Shown here piece by piece: positions 13,375-25,000 of a DNA stretch of 64,000 nt (positions are counted from its first letter, which is position 1; the number at the start of each line of letters is the position of its first letter). A program made the position numbers and the translations under genes. The stretch spans positions 1,116,001 to 1,180,000 of the forward strand of contig WACJ01000043.1 in assembly GCA_008973525.1 (NCBI GenBank), given 5' to 3'. The DNA comes from Stenopsyche tienmushanensis (Eukaryota > Arthropoda > Insecta > Trichoptera > Stenopsychidae). The notes beneath the pieces were generated by a model. That model worked only from the letters and a program-made list of their open reading frames with translations, was not told the origin of the DNA and did not search any database.

Positions 13375-16300
13375 CGCTTACCTTTATGGACCCCAACACG
13401 CACGGCTACTGAAGAAGGTTTCAAATTTGAAAATTATACCCGTCCTAATGTCGGATTCGGGACCAGGCCACCGCAAGACGTTCGACAAACGACCGCGACG
13501 ATATTGGACCGCTCTTTTTTTACACTCCAAGCGGCAATTATTTTAAGCCGCGACGATGATCTCCGGTAATGTATATAATCATGGAAGGATGGGCAAAAAA
13601 TCTCGATTTGTTTTCATTTGGGTAACTAGTTTTTTTTTTGACGAGGCCACAAAAATTACATTCAATTTAATATCTAAACAGAACGCATTCATTGTTTCGT
13701 ATACCTGTGGAATTATCTTCTAATGACCGACAATTTTTTGGATTCGTGTAATTTTCGGATAAAAACAGGGCCGAGACCGGTCGATAATGTGTTAGTAAAT
13801 TTTGTTTTAATACACGCTTCAATGGAGGTCGACATTAGCCCGATCGTAACGTCTTAATCCACAGTTTTTAAAGACAGATATACCATATGAAGTCATAAAC
13901 GTGCACACTTTGAATCTCATTTTTCCCATATTGGAATGATAAATTAATCTCCAGAAAGCGATTAATTTGATACTCATACAATTAAGAAGCTGGAAGAAAA
14001 CAGATGCGTACAAATAGACACAATGTACACCCTAACTGACAGATTTATATTGTATTTCACAACATAAACGTAAGAAAAACAAAAACGATCTTGAAATGAA
14101 CACCACGAGATATGATTACTCAACCAAAACTATTTTTAGAGCGATTTTTTGTTAACACTGGCACACCAGATCTTATGTTCACTGTGTTCTGCATATCGAA
14201 TGTATAGTATTAAACGAAAGGATTTGTATCGTTAATTGAATAAAATCAATTTATTATCGAAGATCGAACACCTCCTCGGAATCCATTCAGATAATATGCA
14301 TACGTTGAAAGAAATTATGGAAGTTATAAAGTCAACGCTTCGCCTGACAGGTATGCATTCATCTAATGCCATCGCGTATGAGCTAAGATCTGGACGTACA
14401 AAACCTTATTTTGTGTCTTTCACGCTGCTGTGCCTTTCTAAAAGACGAGAATTCCTCCATTATTCCATCGGGATCGTATGCGTACAGTCAGTTCAAAAAC
14501 CAATTTAATTTGTCCATTTTAACATGCACCTCAATGTGTGTGATTTGAATATGTTAAAATTGGTGCGCCCAAAATGCTCAACTTCGAGCACAATACCACT
14601 GATGGATAGTAAACGTCATAGAATAATTCTATGGGAGCTGTTAAATATAATTTATGACTTTGTTTATGGGTCGTATTTTAGTATCACTTCTTAGTACTGT
14701 ACTTTTCATCCCTGCTGATTCTCAGCACCCTCGCAGCACAATACGCACTATGAAAAAAATGTTGAAAAAAAGAGAGGCTGCATTGAATGTCATGGGACTC
14801 GCACGTAACATAATGCGACTCGATGTCCTTTTCCAGGTAAAATCGTCTCGTCAAATTTCTTTTCAATGTCCTTCGGATGATGATTCTGATAGTTCTCATC
14901 GCAAATGGCATATTTACGAAGCTATTCGATTCGATCGCAAATTTTTCTTCTGGCTAATCAATTTTGTAATTATACAAAAGAAATGTTATGCTGAATTAAC
15001 GCCGGCAATTTCCCATGCAAATTGCTCTCTATTCGTATATACTGAGTACACACAACTCGCTATAAAAACTAGAGTGAAATTGTAAATTATAACTAAGTAA
15101 ACGATATTATGGGTCCATTACGGCCCACATGAAAAATAATAGGCAAACAAACTGTTAAGATGGATATAAGTCTATTCATTTTCCACATTCGCGTATAAAC
15201 TAAGTACGTCCGTATTCGTCAAACGACTATTTATCTACAGTGCGCGCTTACACCGGGCCAGTTTGCTCGCCTCGCACGGTGCTTCGTTTAAGTTGACGTC
15301 TTCCGGACGCGTTTCGGTTCTCATATTAGACTATATGGCACTCGAGACATCTGAAGCGATCGCATAAAAGCAGAGTCGGAAGGCTCGCCGCAATTACCTC
15401 CTCCGTCAGAAAGCGGCATATAGCAACACACCCCACACGAAATTACTGTAATTTGGACACACACGGAAAGAAAACGGAAAATTGACAACAACAAAAAAGT
15501 AAAACAAACACAGACCGAACAATGGGTGCCTTAAATAATAGCCGCTAAATGGGTCTATCTTATTTTTATACAACTTGTCCGTTTTGTTTGTTTTAAACGT
15601 TGACAGCGATTTGTTTCCATTCACGACTATTTAGTCCGCGTAAATTATCGCCGCGCTTAGCCGGGGGAAAAAATTGCTTTTTTTTGTTCCGACGCCATTG
15701 TAATGTTTCTAGCGGCATTTAAAATTACTTCCTTAATCAGCAATCAATCATTTCTACGGCTTCAACGCACGTGTATCTGGAAACGCACACGCCGGAGGAA
15801 ATAATAGAAAGTTCCTTAGGGCTTTTAAATCGAGAACAGAACCGCGACCTGCCGAAGAACTTACTAAAAATACTTACATCGGCTGAATTGTAATGGCATA
15901 TTAATTATATTTTGTGAAATTAATGCACGACTTGAGCAGATTTTCGCTTCGTTGTGTCTCTAAATTATTGATAAACTTGCTTTTCAACCAAAAACTATTT
16001 ACTTGACTATTTACTTAATTCTGTACGTTCGTGAGATCTAGTGTATTTTTTATATTATCTTGTAGGACATTATGAAAATTAGTGATAATGCTACTATATT
16101 TAAATTTAAATGATGTGTCTTAATTTTTAAGTTAGAACTAAAATCATTGTTATTTTTATGTATGCCAAATCCGTTATTGAACGAAGTTGATCTTAATATA
16201 AAATTTATTTAGGGATGAAGTGTATGAATACTGGACTATAGATTTTTTAGCTAGGAAAGGATCTACTATTCAGATCCAGGACCATTTTCCTAGTTAATGC

Positions 16301-16714
16301 TTACAAAAAAATCTTTTCAATGATCATGATTTGAACCCGAAGTTTTTTTTATTAATAATCCGGGGATTAACTCACTTTATTAGAATGTTTTCAATTTGTA
16401 AAAATACTATGAATTCTTATTATTTTGAAAAATTTCGCAAGGGCAAAAAGAGAGCATCATATCGCTTGATGATTTTTTCGAAAAAGTGTAACACTTGCTT
16501 TGTGCGAGATGATAAAAGCGTCACTTTGTTCATCATTGAATATCATTGTGCGATACGTTCTACAATTAGCATTTGAGCAAATTAGCTTTTCGTTTTACGT
16601 TCGGTTCCAACGGACACGAAAAGTTTATCGTTCATATTCTCCGTCCTAATGACGATTCCGGATGATTAATCGTTCCAAGAATGACGTATTCACGTGTTTT
16701 TTGTATTTTTGCAG

Positions 16715-16765
16715 ATACGCCAAGAAAAACCTTACTATATAGCAGACCCTGAAGTCGACTCCCTT
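16715..16765 (+). CDS. hth: homothorax coding exon, MH domain middle part
   Basis: This is a 51-nt internal exon encoding 17 residues, IRQEKPYYIADPEVDSL. The peptide matches the Meis/Homothorax MEIS_N domain just after the SFNEDIA..FxKQ segment; Drosophila Hth has IRSQKPYYTADPEVDSL at this place, as I recall it. The acceptor is a pyrimidine-rich tract ending ttgcag at 16714 and the donor is gtaagt at 16766. Phase is 0 at both ends, so the exon joins in frame to the one at 19622. The MH domain binds Extradenticle (PBC proteins), brings it into the nucleus and protects it from export, so this exon belongs to the cofactor-binding half of the protein and not to the DNA-binding half. Codon use is AT-rich like its surroundings. 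Family assignment is very secure because the next two exons continue the same domain in order. Confidence 0.97.
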
Positions 16766-19621
16766 GTAAGTATATTTCATTATTTGATTAATTTTGATCG
16801 ATCAGTTGTGATGGCGATGTGAAACGTGTCGGAAAAATCGACGCCTTCGTCGATTACGGTCGTGTTGTAATTTAGTGTGAATTATTTCATCACAAGTCGT
16901 CCATCGTCGGTTGCGACGAATGCATTTTTTGGACCAAATTTGGTCCTGTCTTTACAAGGAGCGCCCCCAAAGAAATATGATTCGAGCGAATGGGCAGATC
17001 GGACGCGCGCTTTCGTACAGTTCGATTCCATATCCTGGACGATTCAATTCACTCGACGCTTAAAAAATTGAACGTTTTTTGTTCGCCATATTGGACGATT
17101 TATCGAACATGTGGGCATCTAGAGGAAACGAAATATCCCGATCTCGTATGGGCGCCCCTTTCGCGTGTATGATTTTATAGTTGGCAGGTACATAAATAAA
17201 AAGGGAGCCCCGTTCGGAACGGGCGACCACCCGCGCCGCCGGCCCATTTCGATACGGATACTTAGTCGAATTCCACCAATAAAACTAATGTCGTTTCGTT
17301 ACGATTTCCAAAACGAAAAGCGAAAACGACGACACGAGCTGTAAATATTATTTTGACCTCGGCGGCAGTGACGAAACGCCAGGAGCACTCCGTCCCGATT
17401 CGTCCGCATGAGGAATCTGTGATGGCCTTTTGCATGTCATCGAGATGGGATTCCTAAAGTCGAAAATGTGTCGTTCAAACTTTTCGACGATGTGTTCCAA
17501 ATTTGATGTTGGGACTCGAAGAATCGATAAAAACGTTATGGCAAATCAAAAAATATGACAACAAAGTATTTAACTTTGACATTTTAACGATGCACGTGTA
17601 TCTGTCAAATATTTATTTCAACAAAAAATATAATTGCAAATTATTAATTATTATTTATTAGACTACTATGTTTTATGCGATTTAATTTAATCCAAAGAAC
17701 ATTTGAATGTCGACAACACAGCGCTCATTGGTGCGTCAAAATTCGCCCGACGGAAACCGAGTACGCCCGAACTTAAGATCAAATCAAAGCTCGAATTCAA
17801 TTGCATCTGATCTTATTGGTCAATTTTTATCTTGATAATAATAATGGTGAATTTGATTTGCTGTATATTTTCTTTTGTCATACTGATGTAAATTATCTGC
17901 TGAAAAGCTACTTTTCTTCGTTAGGTTGTCATGGGATATTCTCTCGCGGGCAAGGGTCATCATTAACGTCCCAGTTTCAGAGTCCTTCGACTTTAAAAAT
18001 ATTTATTTTCCCACTCCAGAGAGGCTCGATCGTTCAGCTTCGGTTTGCGATCGACTAAATATACACGTCTTCGCCGCGATAAGCGCCATTCCGAATTGTG
18101 GCAAAAGTGATCCCGCGAGATAGGGAAATACCGAAAGAGCGGAAGAGGAAGTCGTCTAAGCGGCCCAAACAAATATCACGGCTTATCGGGAGTCGAGCAG
18201 TCGCGCGAGAGCAAATATTGGAGTGTTGATTCTTTTTTCCCGGGCTCAAATCTCCATTTCTCCGGGCGGCAGACTCCCGGCTCTCCCATGCTTCATTCTC
18301 GCGCCCTAATAACACAAACGCCGGTTTATCGACGGCTGGTGCCGTATCCTTAACAGTTGTGTACACAAACAGTTTCTGTATAATATTTTAACAGACACGG
18401 TAAACATTTGTAAGCACACACTAGTTTTGTTTACAAACACGTCCTTGAGAATGTAGAAATATATAGTTCGACCCGGGCTATTTTTATGGCGGGTTCCGAT
18501 CGCGTGTGGATCGAATCGCCTGTATCGCTGCCCCGATCCGACGGACGATATCGACGGGGAGAACCAGCTCCGCGAAGAAATGTCAATATCGAACCGTAAA
18601 AAGAATAATTAAAAATAATTATGTACAGAGAAGTTGCATAATGAGCGGTCGGTCGCCATTTACGGCGTCGAGTATTTCTAATTTGTTTTTGGAATCGATG
18701 AATTTAAATAGTCGCACGATCGGCACTTCTCAATCTATTCGCGTCGATCGATCTTGGTTCATCGTCAATATCACTGGTTCGATGAAATGCTGTTTGGCCA
18801 AGTGATCTCATCAAATCGACGCTTTTGCTTGTTGTTTCGCACGACTCCATATCGTTGCACCCTGCCTCTCTTCCCACTGACAAAAAAGTGAAAATTACAT
18901 TGAGCGTTCAGCACAAGAAGGAGCTTAATGAGACGTCTAGGAATGATCAGATCGCGTATTGAAATAATTTGTTTTGATTTATCATTCGTCATCGCCTCGT
19001 CGGTGTTGTTCGGTTTAATTAGTCAGGATGTGTGTTGCGTGTCTTAATGATTATCATCGCGGCGCGAGTGCGCCACTCTGGTGGTTGGAACACTTTAAAC
19101 GGGCGAGAAGTGCGAATGATTTATGGCCATGCGGAGTGATGATTTATGCTCGCGACGAACGCGAAAGAGACGAGGTCATAGACGAGAGGATTCTGGCGTT
19201 TCCCGATTTCTGCCTCGACAATAGCGTCGTCGGAAAGTCGTCCGGTTCGAATCGAAAAAGATTGGCGATCGCCGATTCGCACAGTCGATATAAGGGCACG
19301 AACACGACAGGGGAAAAAATTAACACTAGTCCATAAAAGTTGACGATAGTCGTTAAAAGCTGTCGTTTATGATATCTACATTACTATAACGAGGCATCGT
19401 TTCAGATTGCATTTCTGCATTTATTATGATTCCGCGTTAAACAAGCACAATTCGCTAATTACGAGTTCTGTGCGAGCGCTATTCATTGCAAATGCACTTC
19501 TAATTTAATTAATCTATGTCGCAACTGATACTTTTTTAATTGTGTAACTGCATAAATTATTAAAAATCGCTTAACAACTGCATCACACTAATTTATATAT
19601 ATATTTTTTTTTAATTTTCAG
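16766..19621 (+). other. hth: homothorax intron, 2.9 kb
   Basis: This intron runs from gtaagt at 16766 to ttttcag ending at 19621, with a long T tract (about 19605-19617) in front of the acceptor. It is non-coding. It contains GC-richer stretches at about 17140-17420 and 18050-18320 and scattered homeodomain-type TAAT and TTTATGG words, which may be regulatory. I see no nested gene, RNA gene or transposon. Confidence 0.85.
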
Positions 19622-19672
19622 ATGGTACAAGCTATTCAAGTCCTCCGGTTTCACCTATTAGAATTAGAAAAG
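19622..19672 (+). CDS. hth: homothorax coding exon, MH-B helix
   Basis: This is a 51-nt internal exon encoding MVQAIQVLRFHLLELEK. The segment is nearly invariant in Meis, Prep-related and Homothorax proteins (vertebrate MEIS has MIQAIQVLRFHLLELEK). It forms the amphipathic, leucine-rich helix of the MH-B block used for PBC/Exd contact. The leading ATG is an internal methionine, not a start codon: it directly follows an AG acceptor and continues the preceding exon's ...PEVDSL in phase 0. The donor is gtgagt at 19673. Codon use is AT-rich. The reading frame stays open past the donor to a TAA at 19802-19804, so an unspliced transcript would be cut within the MH domain after 43 extra residues. 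Confidence 0.97.
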
Positions 19673-19804
19673 GTGAGTGCTATTTATGGAATGAATTTAA
19701 TTATCATCTTAACGATCGGCATTAACGCTATCAAAGCCAAACGATCGATAATATTTACAAATTATAATCAATATAATTATGCTAAAGTTTTTGTATATCG
19801 ATAA
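19673..19804 (+). promoter_or_regulatory. structured intron start after MH-B exon, candidate intron-retention element
   Basis: The first 130 nt of the intron can fold. CGATCG at 19713-19718 pairs with CGATCG at 19742-19747, and the outer ATTAT 19700-19704 pairs with ATAAT 19748-19752 across a one-sided bulge. The inner GC at 19719-19720 can pair with GC at 19736-19737. A second hairpin follows: AATTATA 19760-19766 with TATAATT 19772-19778, loop of five. The frame from the exon is open throughout and stops at 19802. The longest ultraconserved element of Diptera was reported at an internal hth exon-intron junction, mostly intronic, predicted to form a stable stem-loop and linked to intron retention. 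Whether this is the same junction is my inference. Confidence 0.4.
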
Positions 19805-20235
19805 AATTGACTTTAATTGCAATAATACCGATATTTATATTTAAACATTGTGCAAATATGATTAGATGTATTGATACCTGTCATGGGTCTATTTAAACCA
19901 AAGAAAAAAACATAGAACATGGTCATTGTTTATAATTACAATAGACGTTCCGTATAATTATCTTACGGATTAATGAATACGTTAACGTCCATTGGGATGT
20001 AATAGATTGCATGTTAGCGACTCGAATTTCGTCGTTTTACTATTTGACTATAAAGCGTGTACCTATTTTCAATCTGACATATAAATATTAGTATTGGCGA
20101 AGCGCGAATGTGGATCGATTTTTATAAATAAAATATGTATCCAAATGCTTCGATTCGATCGTCCAAGCGTTTCGATGCTCGGATCGGACGATCGCAGCGC
20201 GAAATTTGCATGCCGAAATTCGTTAATTAAAAAAA

Positions 20236-20248
20236 GGGGGGGGGGGGG
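20236..20248. repeat. poly(G) run of 13 preceded by A7
   Basis: Thirteen G residues directly after seven A residues (20229-20235). Its length may be affected by sequencing error. Confidence 0.9.
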
Positions 20249-21428
20249 TAAAAATTAAATGTAACAACCCCCGGCGTATTTATTATTTCTCGGTCCGGAT
20301 TTCGCACACGGTGATTTATTCGGTTACGCCACGTTTCGAAATGAATAATAATACACGGTTCAAATTACAATTTAAAGTGCTCACAGGGGCGGAAAGCAAA
20401 TTCAAATTGACAGCTTTTGTCCAAAATATAATAACAAAATTATTTATTGCTGAGCACGGATGATTCCGTTAGAATGGATAGAAAAATAATCCGGGTCGTT
20501 ATTTCGGGCTGAAAGTGTAGCGGCGAGATTATCCCCCAATTTTGACGTTTTGGCAAAAATATATTTCAATAGCCGCGATGACTCAAAATCGTTATTTTCA
20601 TCAAATGATTGATTGCATGCAATATTTTATTTGATAATCATCATCAACGTGATGGAATCCAATGCAGGTGAAATGCCTTGTTGTTTTCATTCATGTACAA
20701 CTATTCATTCATCCCTCTATTTTGCCAAGTGTATTATTTATTATCATTTCGAATTCTTCCCTCTTTTTCCAATCATATCAGTAAAAATTGGACATCAATT
20801 TCTTGGAATCATCAAACTACCCGTACGTGTGTAAATATAGACATCATTTGATGATGTAATATGTAAAGATCATTAACAATCAGATCATTTCGTAAATCTG
20901 TAATTTTTATTTTATCAATTTGAGCTAAAATTATTTATCATTTATTGTCAATTATTGTGGCATTATTAAATATGTTTTTATGTGCTTTAAAATGCACGGA
21001 AGAATGACGAATTGGTTGCGTTTCCATCATCTCCATGATCTCATTCAGATTTCAGTGATTATTTATTCGGGCCGGAATGAGCTCGAACTGCCTCGTCCGA
21101 TTTCGATGATGATGCTAAAATATCTGGATGCAAGTAAACTAATACCCGTCCGCGGCGTTCGCGCGTCGATTTGAAGCTAGAAAAAAAACTTGTCTCAAAT
21201 GCCGAAACACCTGTCCGACATGTTTGCGTCGAGAAACGCATCTTTTATGTGAAAAAGTCGCCGATTGAAATTCACGCAGGGAGACGACGATTCCTCCTCG
21301 AAGATTCCTCGTCCGTGTAACCATAACTCTGAGGTGGCGGAGCGCACTCGTCGGGATTCCGGCTGCGGTGTCGCCATCGCTGACCTCCGAATAATTCTGC
21401 AATCGAATAAAAGGAATCGTTCGGTGAC

Positions 21429-22065
21429 GGATTGACAGGTTTGTTGGCTTTCGTCGAGGAGTCGGCCCGATTGACGCGTTACCCGGCGTAGATGTCGTGC
21501 AACGTATTAATTTCATCGCAAATTATGCTTTTATAATACACGGATGATAAGCGATCTCCAGCATCAAGCGGCTCGGGGGTTATTTTTTTATTGCAATTAA
21601 AAAAAACGCAGCTTTGTCTGGTTGTTAATTGCTAAAAGCCTAGTTGCTGTCACGAAGTGGTGCGATTGCGGATCTAAACAATTAATTAAATGACAGTTTG
21701 CATGCGTGTTCGAGATGACATCTCCGATTAGAAAAAAACTACTGTCATTAAATAAATCGCATCTTATGATTGTGAATTATGATTAGATCCGTTCGTGCTG
21801 AAATTTGAAAACGCCTCTCGGAGTTTTCCGATCCTGTCGAATTGAATTTGTATCGTAGCAGTCCGACAAAGTATTCCATTGATATATGAGGATGGGTCGA
21901 CCTCGAAAAGGGTCACATGCTCTCGATCCGCTTCGGCATCCACCGACTGCGAAGTGAATGCATCGGCCTGAACTTTCTTTCGAAGACGCGACACCGTCTT
22001 CCCGTCTGTCAGCGACTCTTCTTCCTTTGGAGGTGCTGATTGACAGCGCGTTGACAGCTTGACAG
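21429..22065. promoter_or_regulatory. cluster of Hth/Meis (TGACAG) sites with an Exd-Hth composite, candidate enhancer
   Basis: Eight copies of the Meis/Hth core TGACAG or its complement CTGTCA lie at 21433-21438, 21647-21652, 21691-21696, 21742-21747, 22006-22011, 22041-22046, 22052-22057 and 22060-22065. With equal bases about 0.3 would be expected on both strands of 640 bp. The copy at 22041 sits in a perfect TGATTGACAG decamer (22037-22046), the composite site preferred by Pbx/Exd-Meis/Hth heterodimers. The copy at 21433 sits in GGATTGACAG, one mismatch from it. Two more cores follow at 22331-22336 and 23076-23081. The position inside hth suggests autoregulation; that role is inference. 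Confidence 0.45.
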
Positions 22066-25000
22066 CGAATTCCGCAGCCACACACCTGCCGACTCGTTTT
22101 AACACTTCGAAATCAGGTTAGCGGATTAGGCAAATCGATGCATTGCGCGGAAAAAATGCACCGACCGATGCCACTATTTTTATGTTTGCCTGATTTGCAT
22201 ACTCAAGCCATCATGCACAATCGAGCGATGCCACTCTTTCGATGGATCATATCTTATTGGAATAAGCATTGCGAAACCGTTGTGAAACTTCATTTTCCGC
22301 AATTTCCATATTTAATAGATCCGCATAATCCTGTCATGGTGTCGAACGCTGCCTCTCGCGGTATTAATATATTTATTTTATTTTGCTGATATTGTATTTA
22401 TGCCGAGTATTTGCACACCGTGTAATAAAAATGCATTATAAACGATGCACCGCAAGGTGGGAGACGCAAGCGGTGAGACGAGATCAGTGCTTACATATCC
22501 CACCTCAATTTGTTTACAATTAATATATTTATATAAATGCATAATGCATCCAAACATATCTGTAATCGTTGAAAACCGTTTCTTCATAAAAAAATATTTC
22601 ATAACGCATAACGATTTAATTCATGAGATTACCTCATTGTTTCAAGTGATAATATATTTCAAATAAATGATTTACGGTTAATAAATGTATCAACGAGACA
22701 ATGGATTATTTTGGCGCCAAAATTATACTGTTGTCTTGTTTACATTCACAGATCCATCACCGGTTATACTTAGCATCGCGTATCAATAATCATGATTTGC
22801 AAAAATAGTCGATCATCATCATTACCATCTGCATTTGTGCATTGATATTGATATTCGTCTGGTATAGGATGTAAACTAATTCGATGACTGATTATTAGGT
22901 CGAAGTTTTAAGTGGTGATTTAGTATGGTTCTCGATCGTTTATAAATGATTTTTTTTTTAAATTGAATCCGATGATCGAGGGTTCGTCATCGGGCCCGAA
23001 TGTCAACAGACAGGATCGCATTCGACTCGGGGCACGGTAGTCCATAACCGGTTCCGATGTCCCCATCTTCGAGTCTGACAGCGAGCCACAGTCGGCGTGT
23101 GAATACACCGACATATATGTCACGTGAAATAAATGTTTCTATTTGACCATTAAATATTCTACAATAAGCTCCTTGCACAATCTGCTCCTCGGGACTCGTT
23201 CAAATCGAAAGGCACTCGACGAGGTAAACGAGCGCGTAATCGCTCGGCTTATCTTCCGACACGCACTCCAGCCCGTCTCGGGAAGATCGCGTTTCATCCC
23301 GAGCGACCCGATTTTTTAATACAATATTAATACATTTTTATGCAGTCGGCGATCCCGCTCGGGCCTCTCGGGTAGGGCCGTATTATTTATCGAGTCGCAT
23401 GGCCGTCTCTTCGTGCCCGGAGGACATGGAGCGATTTTGGCCTCATATTCCCTGAATAACTTTGCCCCCACCGCCGGAACGGTTTCGACTTTAATTCGAT
23501 CATAGCTAAAGAGTGTAATTTTAAATTCAAATGACGCGTTTCGTGATACCCAAAAACGAGTCTCTTCCTTCTCATCTCGAAGAATTTCTGGCACGGACCA
23601 ATAAGGATCCTCGGAACGTAACGATGCGGAGCTATTTTATCCTCGGGGTAAATGTGCGTTGTAAACAGGCTGTTAGTTAAGAATTTTCGATGGCGTGGCA
23701 TCATTTTTTTTTTAGTATCCGCATTTAAGTGTACAGCGAACGATGCACGTTACCATCTTTTATCATTGGTTCGTTATTATTTCTATGAAGATTCCAGGTA
23801 TTTTGATCCCATAGATTCGGTAAGAGGTTCACCATTGTTTCAATGATAATGCAGCATGGGGAACCATTTAAAAGTATTAACCCTTGAGGCTAAATTCTTC
23901 ACTTTATCATATACACCGTTATATCCATAAGATTGCTTTTTGACTTCCATTATTAATAAAGATATTGAATGCCAAAATTTATACGAACTTGAGAAGATTT
24001 CGATTATAAACATAATCTTTAAATATAAAAACTTGATAAAACAATACAAATATTAAATTAAAACGTCGATATATGCATAATTTTCAAGGATTGCATACTG
24101 TTGCCAAATCATGATTTAATGAGATTTTATTTATATATATATGTAATTAGTTTGCAAAATTCAATATTAAAAATCTCTCTCATGTAATAAGACATGTTAT
24201 TTTTATAGTTGGTACTGTATCATAATTTTCGTTATTGCACATCAAAAACTAACAGCAATAGTCAAATTAGTAAATGACGTTTCAATTTGGTGTTTTTATT
24301 GATCTGATAATAAATGACGATTTAAAGCGCCTAAAATTCGTCGCATGCAAAACTGATTTCAATACAACAATTCAACCCTCTCGTTTAATCGACAGTGCTT
24401 CTTTAACGTTTATGATTTATGCCCACATTATAATAATAATCGCATAAGCCGTAGATCATTTTCGATTCAAGCGTGAATAAATTATGCATATTTTTAGATG
24501 CATCGAAAATAATATGCACACATTCGTTATTATAGCCGATTGACATTAATTCCGCAATCGAGGGCGAGAGTGAGTTACATCATCACAATTTTTATGCATC
24601 CTCATTTTTATTGTACATATCGTTTTTTACATTTAGGTTTTTTGGGCATCATCTGCCGTTAAACATGTTCCGACCCACACTATCGGCTCTTGCCCGGCAT
24701 TAACATAATACAGGCCTATAGTCGTACATCTCGTCCCATTGGACGAAATTTCATTCTGGGGATCTTTTTATGAGAATTTTATGATAATAAGTCTTTTTTT
24801 ATACAATCCACACTTTTATAAGGTATCTTTACATATTGATTGAAAATGTACGAGGGCGATTCAAAGCTTTATTGTGCTTCACCTTGTATAGGTTGCACCG
24901 TCGAAATGGCGACAGTCGTCAAAAATCTTATACCCAAGAGCCGATAAATCTCGCGGGATACGATCGCATAGTTGGCCTTTTTTTTTGTTGAACTATTCAA

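Larger units (their letters stand above)
1..16714 (+). other. hth: homothorax intron (3' part), non-coding
   Basis: This is the downstream end of an intron that begins before the window and ends with the acceptor ttgcag at 16709-16714. I looked for the preceding conserved Meis/Hth coding block (the part around HPLFPLLALIFEKCEL and the following CTPREPGV segment) and did not find it, so the intron is probably longer than 16.7 kb. It is AT-rich with simple repeats at 1568-1597, 8283-8296 and 13303-13374. GC-richer patches occur at about 11100-11720 and 12990-13520. No convincing nested gene was recognised. The open frames here (longest 143 codons, 14654-15085) have no family resemblance that I can name. 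Confidence 0.75.

Noticed and set aside
19622..19804. Stand-alone 60-codon gene beginning at the ATG of the MH-B exon
   Set aside because: The ATG is the internal methionine of MVQAIQVLRF directly after an AG acceptor; the part beyond 19672 follows a canonical donor. It is an exon plus intron, not an independent gene.
21764..22105. Minus-strand ORFs of 113 and 100 codons over the TGACAG cluster
   Set aside because: Two overlapping frames open on the same strand point to low stop density, and neither product is recognisable; regulatory reading is preferred.
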